Shown here: one piece after another, positions 60,299-64,000 of the stretch
Layout of the letters: the number at the start of each line of letters is the position of its first letter
Numbering within the stretch: the stretch's first letter is position 1
Notes under the pieces: model-generated
What the model was told of the DNA's origin: nothing
The model's database searches: none
The model's input: the letters and a program-made list of their open reading frames with translations, nothing else
Origin: Porticoccaceae bacterium
GTDB lineage: Bacteria; Pseudomonadota; Gammaproteobacteria; Pseudomonadales; Porticoccaceae
NCBI GenBank assembly: GCA_902562425.1
Contig: CACETF010000004.1
Span: forward strand, 90,590-154,589
Length of the DNA stretch: 64,000 bases
Reading direction: 5' to 3'
Translations under genes and position numbers: made by a program

Positions 60299-62905
60299 TT
60301 GTTAGAAGCTTACCGTGCACACATTCAAGAAAGACACAGCTTAGGTATTCCTCCGAAACCGCTCAGCCCTGAGTGGACATCTCAATTAACAGAATTACTA
60401 AAAAATCCGCCTGCTGGGGAAGAAGATTATCTTATTGATCTTATCACTAACCGCGTTCCGCCCGGTGTTGACGAATCTGCTTATGTCAAAGCGGGATTTC
60501 TTACTGCAATAGCCCAGGGGGAAACAATTTGTCCAATTATCAGCCGAGAGCAATCGGTGATCCTTTTAGGCCAAATGCATGGAGGTTATAACGTTGCAAC
60601 GCTGATCAATCTCTTGGATGATAACCAGTTAGCTGAACTTGCCGCTGAACAATTAAAGTCAACATTGTTGATTTTCGATGCCTTCCATGATGTGGCATCT
60701 AAAGCAGACCTGGGCAATAGCTATGCTGCGGAAGTAATACGGTCTTGGGCTAACGCTGAATGGTTCACAAGCAAAACACCCTTACCCAAGAGTGTAAAAG
60801 CCGTAGTGTTTAAATGCGTTGGAGAAACCAACACTGATGATTTGTCACCAGCGCAAGACGCGTGGTCACGGCCAGACATTCCTCTTCATGCACGCGCTAT
60901 GTACAAGATGCCGCGAGATGGATTAAATCCAGATGAACCGGGGAAAACAGGTCCGTTATTACAAATACAAGAAATCCTCAACAAAAGACTTCCCGTCGCC
61001 TTTGTGGGCGATGTAGTTGGAACAGGGTCATCCAGAAAATCTGCGACAAATTCTATGCTCTGGTTTTTTGGTGATGATATGGCTGGAGTGCCCAACAAGC
61101 GATCAGGTGGAATCTGCATAGGAAGTAAAATCGCTCCTATTTTTTTTAATACCATGGAAGACGCGGGGGCGCTAGTCATAGAGGCGCCAGTGGACAACAT
61201 ACATTACGGAGATATTATTGAAATTCGTCCATATGAGGGTAAAATTCTTAACGAAAATGGTGATCTACTGGCTCAATTCGAACACAAATCAAAGGTAATT
61301 CTTGATGAAGTGCAGGCACAGGGCAGGATTAACTTAATAATAGGTAGGGGTCTCACCCAAAGTGCGAGGGAATACTTAAAGCTCCCAGCATCTGATGTTT
61401 TTAGAAAACCCACAGAGACTCAACATGCCAGACAAGGATACACACTGGCCCAAAAAATTGTAGGCAAAGCATGTGGCGCAAAAGGCGTGCGACCAGGAAC
61501 TTATTGTGAGCCTAAAATGACTACGGTCGGTTCTCAAGATACCACAGGTCCAATGACACGAGATGAATTGAAAGATCTTGCTTGTCTTGGTTTTTCTAGT
61601 GATCTTGTAATGCAGTCATTTTGCCACACCGCCGCCTATCCAAAACCTGTTGATATCGATACCCAACACACCCTGCCTGATTTCATTATCAATAGAGGAG
61701 GTGTCTCGCTACGGCCTGGCGATGGCATCATACACAGCTGGTTAAATCGGATGCTACTGCCAGATACGGTTGGAACAGGCGGAGACTCTCACACACGATT
61801 TCCAATGGGTATCTCTTTCCCCGGAGGTTCAGGCCTCGTTGCCTTTGCCGCTGCAACCGGTGTGATGCCTCTGGATATGCCAGAGTCAGTTCTCGTGCGT
61901 TTTAAAGGTATTATGCAACCGGGAATTACATTAAGAGATCTAGTGCATGCGATTCCTTACTATGCAATCCAAGAAGGCCTATTGACCGTGGATAAAAAAG
62001 GTAAAAAGAACATTTTTTCTGGCAGAATTTTAGAAATTGAAGGTTTAGAGTCGCTTACGGTAGAGCAAGCATTTGAGCTTTCCGATGCGTCCGCCGAACG
62101 ATCCGCAGCAGGTTGCACAATTTCATTAAGCGAGAAATCTGTTTCAGAATACTTAAGATCAAATGTGGTACTTCTGCGCTGGATGATATCCGAGGGTTAT
62201 GGTGACGTAAGAACTCTTGAGCGGCGAGTTCAAAAAATGGAAGAGTGGTTAAATAATCCAACTCTCTTGAAAGCTGACGACAACGCGGAATACACTAGTG
62301 TTATTGAGATTAATTTGTCTGAGATTAGAGAGCCAATAGTCTGCTGCCCGAATGACCCAGATGATGCTCGCCTTTTATCAGACGTATCGGGCGATAGTGT
62401 TGACGAAATTTTTATCGGGTCTTGCATGACCAATATAGGGCACTTTAGAGCAACGGGAAAGTTGCTTGACAACGCTGTAGAAGTGAAATCTAGGTTCTGG
62501 ATATGTCCCCCAACAAGGATGGACGCGCATACCCTAATGCAAGAAGGTTACTATAATATTTTTGGAAAAGTCGGCGCCCGCACAGAAATGCCGGGATGCT
62601 CGTTGTGCATGGGCAATCAAGCTCGAGTGTTAGCGGGAGCAACTGTACTATCAACATCGACGCGCAACTTTCCAAATCGTCTTGGTGATGGCGCAAACGT
62701 GTATCTTACGTCTGCTGAACTAGCGTCAATTGGAGGTATCTTGGGACGTATACCTACACCCGCTGAATATTTCACTTTTGCATCTCAAATTGACCCGATG
62801 GCAGAAGAGATTTACAATTATATGAACTTTAACCAAATTGAGTCTTTCCAAAAAGCCGCTGCTAAGGGACAACTCATCGCGGCTAATCAAATAGTGACAG
62901 TTTGA
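60299..62905 (+). CDS. acnB: Aconitate hydratase B
   Basis: 868 residues. TCA-cycle aconitase (citrate to isocitrate); AcnB also binds mRNA when it loses its cluster. The start is TTG 60299, fixed by the conserved MLEAYR-H-x-ERxxxG N-terminus and TAAGAGGT upstream. The [4Fe-4S] Cys ligands are in IGSCMTNIGHFR (about 709) and MPGCSLCMGNQARV (about 768 and 771). TVGSQDTTGPMTRDELKDLAC and GVGGDSHTRF-like GTGGDSHTRFP are further signatures. Confidence 0.97.
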   Translation: MLEAYRAHIQERHSLGIPPKPLSPEWTSQLTELLKNPPAGEEDYLIDLITNRVPPGVDESAYVKAGFLTAIAQGETICPIISREQSVILLGQMHGGYNVATLINLLDDNQLAELAAEQLKSTLLIFDAFHDVASKADLGNSYAAEVIRSWANAEWFTSKTPLPKSVKAVVFKCVGETNTDDLSPAQDAWSRPDIPLHARAMYKMPRDGLNPDEPGKTGPLLQIQEILNKRLPVAFVGDVVGTGSSRKSATNSMLWFFGDDMAGVPNKRSGGICIGSKIAPIFFNTMEDAGALVIEAPVDNIHYGDIIEIRPYEGKILNENGDLLAQFEHKSKVILDEVQAQGRINLIIGRGLTQSAREYLKLPASDVFRKPTETQHARQGYTLAQKIVGKACGAKGVRPGTYCEPKMTTVGSQDTTGPMTRDELKDLACLGFSSDLVMQSFCHTAAYPKPVDIDTQHTLPDFIINRGGVSLRPGDGIIHSWLNRMLLPDTVGTGGDSHTRFPMGISFPGGSGLVAFAAATGVMPLDMPESVLVRFKGIMQPGITLRDLVHAIPYYAIQEGLLTVDKKGKKNIFSGRILEIEGLESLTVEQAFELSDASAERSAAGCTISLSEKSVSEYLRSNVVLLRWMISEGYGDVRTLERRVQKMEEWLNNPTLLKADDNAEYTSVIEINLSEIREPIVCCPNDPDDARLLSDVSGDSVDEIFIGSCMTNIGHFRATGKLLDNAVEVKSRFWICPPTRMDAHTLMQEGYYNIFGKVGARTEMPGCSLCMGNQARVLAGATVLSTSTRNFPNRLGDGANVYLTSAELASIGGILGRIPTPAEYFTFASQIDPMAEEIYNYMNFNQIESFQKAAAKGQLIAANQIVTV

Positions 62906-62935
62906 GTTTCAAATAACACGTCGAGGAAATGAACC

Positions 62936-63520
62936 CTACTTAAAGTAGGCGTGTGTGCTGTCACTGTGGTCCGTGGCGTCTCTCACGCCTTTGAGTTCTG
63001 GTATCTTTTCTAACAAATTCTTTTCAACACCTTCCTTGAGCGTCAAATCAACTGCTGCACACCCTTGACAACCTCCGCCAAACCTTAACACCGCAAACCC
63101 ATCATCTATTCTTTCGAGTGATACCTCGCCTCCATGAGCAGCTAAGCTAGGGTTAATCTCGCTATATAATAGATAATTAACTCGATCCTCAACGGGACTA
63201 TCATCACTGACATTGGGCAGACGAGAATTGGGCGCCCTGATAGTTAGTTGACCACCAAATTTATCAGCTGAATAATCCACCTTGGCATCCTCTAAAAATG
63301 GAATGCTTCGCTGTTCAAAATAAGCATTAAACGCCCCATATTCGACCACAAGGTCATCTTCATTATGCTCACCCGGTCGACTGTAAGCGATACACGTCTC
63401 CGCTTTAGGCGTTCCAGGATCACTGATGAACATCCTGATACCTATATCTGCACAATCTTGTTTTTCGAGCAAACTCGCCAAATACTCCTGAGCCGCCTCA
63501 GTAATCGTCACATTTTGCAT
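62936..63520 (-). CDS. nfuA: Fe-S biogenesis protein NfuA
   Basis: 194 residues. Carrier that delivers [4Fe-4S] clusters to apo-proteins; aconitase is a known client. N-terminal degenerate A-type domain (about 1-100, without the A-type cysteines) and C-terminal Nfu domain with the cluster-binding C-x-x-C in [15 protein letters not shown] (about 151 and 154). It is convergent with acnB and separated by only 30 bases. Confidence 0.95.
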   Translation of the reverse strand: MQNVTITEAAQEYLASLLEKQDCADIGIRMFISDPGTPKAETCIAYSRPGEHNEDDLVVEYGAFNAYFEQRSIPFLEDAKVDYSADKFGGQLTIRAPNSRLPNVSDDSPVEDRVNYLLYSEINPSLAAHGGEVSLERIDDGFAVLRFGGGCQGCAAVDLTLKEGVEKNLLEKIPELKGVRDATDHSDSTHAYFK

Positions 63521-63659
63521 TGCTAATTCCCAATCAATATATCCAGTATGTTGTCTGAATGAATAAAGTATTTTTCCTAGAGAAAGTTTATCACACGATT
63601 CGAGAAAATGTTTATTGATCCTCCCTCGGAGTCAGTACTGCGACGCTTCCAGTCAATAG

Positions 63660-64000
63660 TCATGGTCGGATAAAATGATCGCTACTTATTTGACTAAAAA
63701 CACTCTCTTCAGCGAAAATACTTTTGAGAAAGCCATCATTTCGACTAAGTATATGATCCGCAAAAAACTGAGCAGTGACAATCTTCTGCTCATACAGAGG
63801 ATCTTGATATCCCGCATCAATAAAGCGTTGCGCAGAGATAGCCAATTTAACAAGCAACCAAAAGCCTAAGGAGTTTCCGAAAACCATCAAAAAATTATAT
63901 GCAACTTCAGGGCCCCGCCTTGGTCGAGTTAAAACCTCATTTATGGCAGTGATACATTGATTCTCAGCACATTTTAAAGAATCAAGCAGCACCATCAGCC
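63660..64000 (-). CDS. Acyl-CoA dehydrogenase, C-terminal part (runs off the window)
   Basis: The last 113 or so residues of a larger protein whose start lies beyond the right edge. The segment AYNFLMVFGNSLGFWLLVKLA-type helix followed by ADHILSRNDG and the YEQKIVTAQFFADHIL stretch matches the extra C-terminal domain of long (~590-600 residue) FadE-type acyl-CoA dehydrogenases. The Met at 63995 is not a reliable start because the frame stays open upstream. Upstream of nfuA on the same strand. Confidence 0.75.
   Translation of the reverse strand, partial: LMVLLDSLKCAENQCITAINEVLTRPRRGPEVAYNFLMVFGNSLGFWLLVKLAISAQRFIDAGYQDPLYEQKIVTAQFFADHILSRNDGFLKSIFAEESVFSQISSDHFIRP

Overview
The window looks like chromosome from a gammaproteobacterium, probably a marine one; by eye the base composition is moderately AT-rich. 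The evidence is the conserved rpsB-tsf-pyrH-frr-(uppS) block divergent from map-glnD, the succinylase lysine/DAP genes dapC and dapD next to glnD, a complete sdhCDAB-sucAB-lpd-sucCD operon divergent from a type II gltA, acnB with nfuA, miaE, and an imuA-imuB-dnaE2 SOS mutagenesis set. Many genes have close relatives in oligotrophic marine Gammaproteobacteria. The exact genus cannot be told from this sequence alone.

Layout. (1) 1-10.4 kb is core: translation genes (minus strand) divergent from map, glnD, dapC, nth, a frameshifted yffB/arsC-like gene and dapD. (2) 10.9-33.2 kb is an accessory catabolic region built around acyl-CoA chemistry. It holds an alpha/beta hydrolase; a MaoC hydratase / SDR dehydrogenase / thiolase operon facing an XRE regulator with an MmyB-like ligand domain; an anchored carboxylesterase; a Bax-inhibitor-1 membrane operon; a nitronate-monooxygenase-like flavoprotein; a tandem acyl-CoA dehydrogenase pair; a GST; an enoyl-CoA hydratase followed by a decayed biotin carboxylase; a three-domain LplT-PlsC-Aas fusion; an atypical SDR; a NYN protein; and an SCP2 protein. 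Gene density is low here, with gaps up to about 1 kb. (3) 33.2-46.6 kb contains the SOS mutasome split in two. imuA-imuB has its own LexA-type box, and dnaE2, about 7 kb downstream, has a second one. Between them lie an acyl-CoA ligase, a three-gene glucosylglycerate synthesis and phosphorolysis operon, and a membrane-anchored retropepsin-like protease. (4) 46.6-64 kb is central metabolism: the TCA operon, gltA, miaE, acnB, nfuA and the end of a FadE-type dehydrogenase.

How it fits together. The TCA genes cover citrate synthase, aconitase, 2-oxoglutarate dehydrogenase, succinyl-CoA synthetase and succinate dehydrogenase, and so would oxidise the acetyl-CoA made by the beta-oxidation genes. 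The glucosylglycerate operon would make a compatible solute and recover glucose-1-phosphate from it. The imuAB/dnaE2 genes would be induced by DNA damage.

Three probable gene relics stand out: yffB-like at 8956-9341, biotin carboxylase at 26136-26462, and SMP-30/gluconolactonase at 33299-33732. Together with the long non-coding gaps they suggest ongoing gene erosion. The observations most worth following up are the split, doubly LexA-boxed mutasome around an osmolyte operon, and several enzymes missing canonical catalytic residues. All family assignments come from reading motifs by eye; no database search was run.
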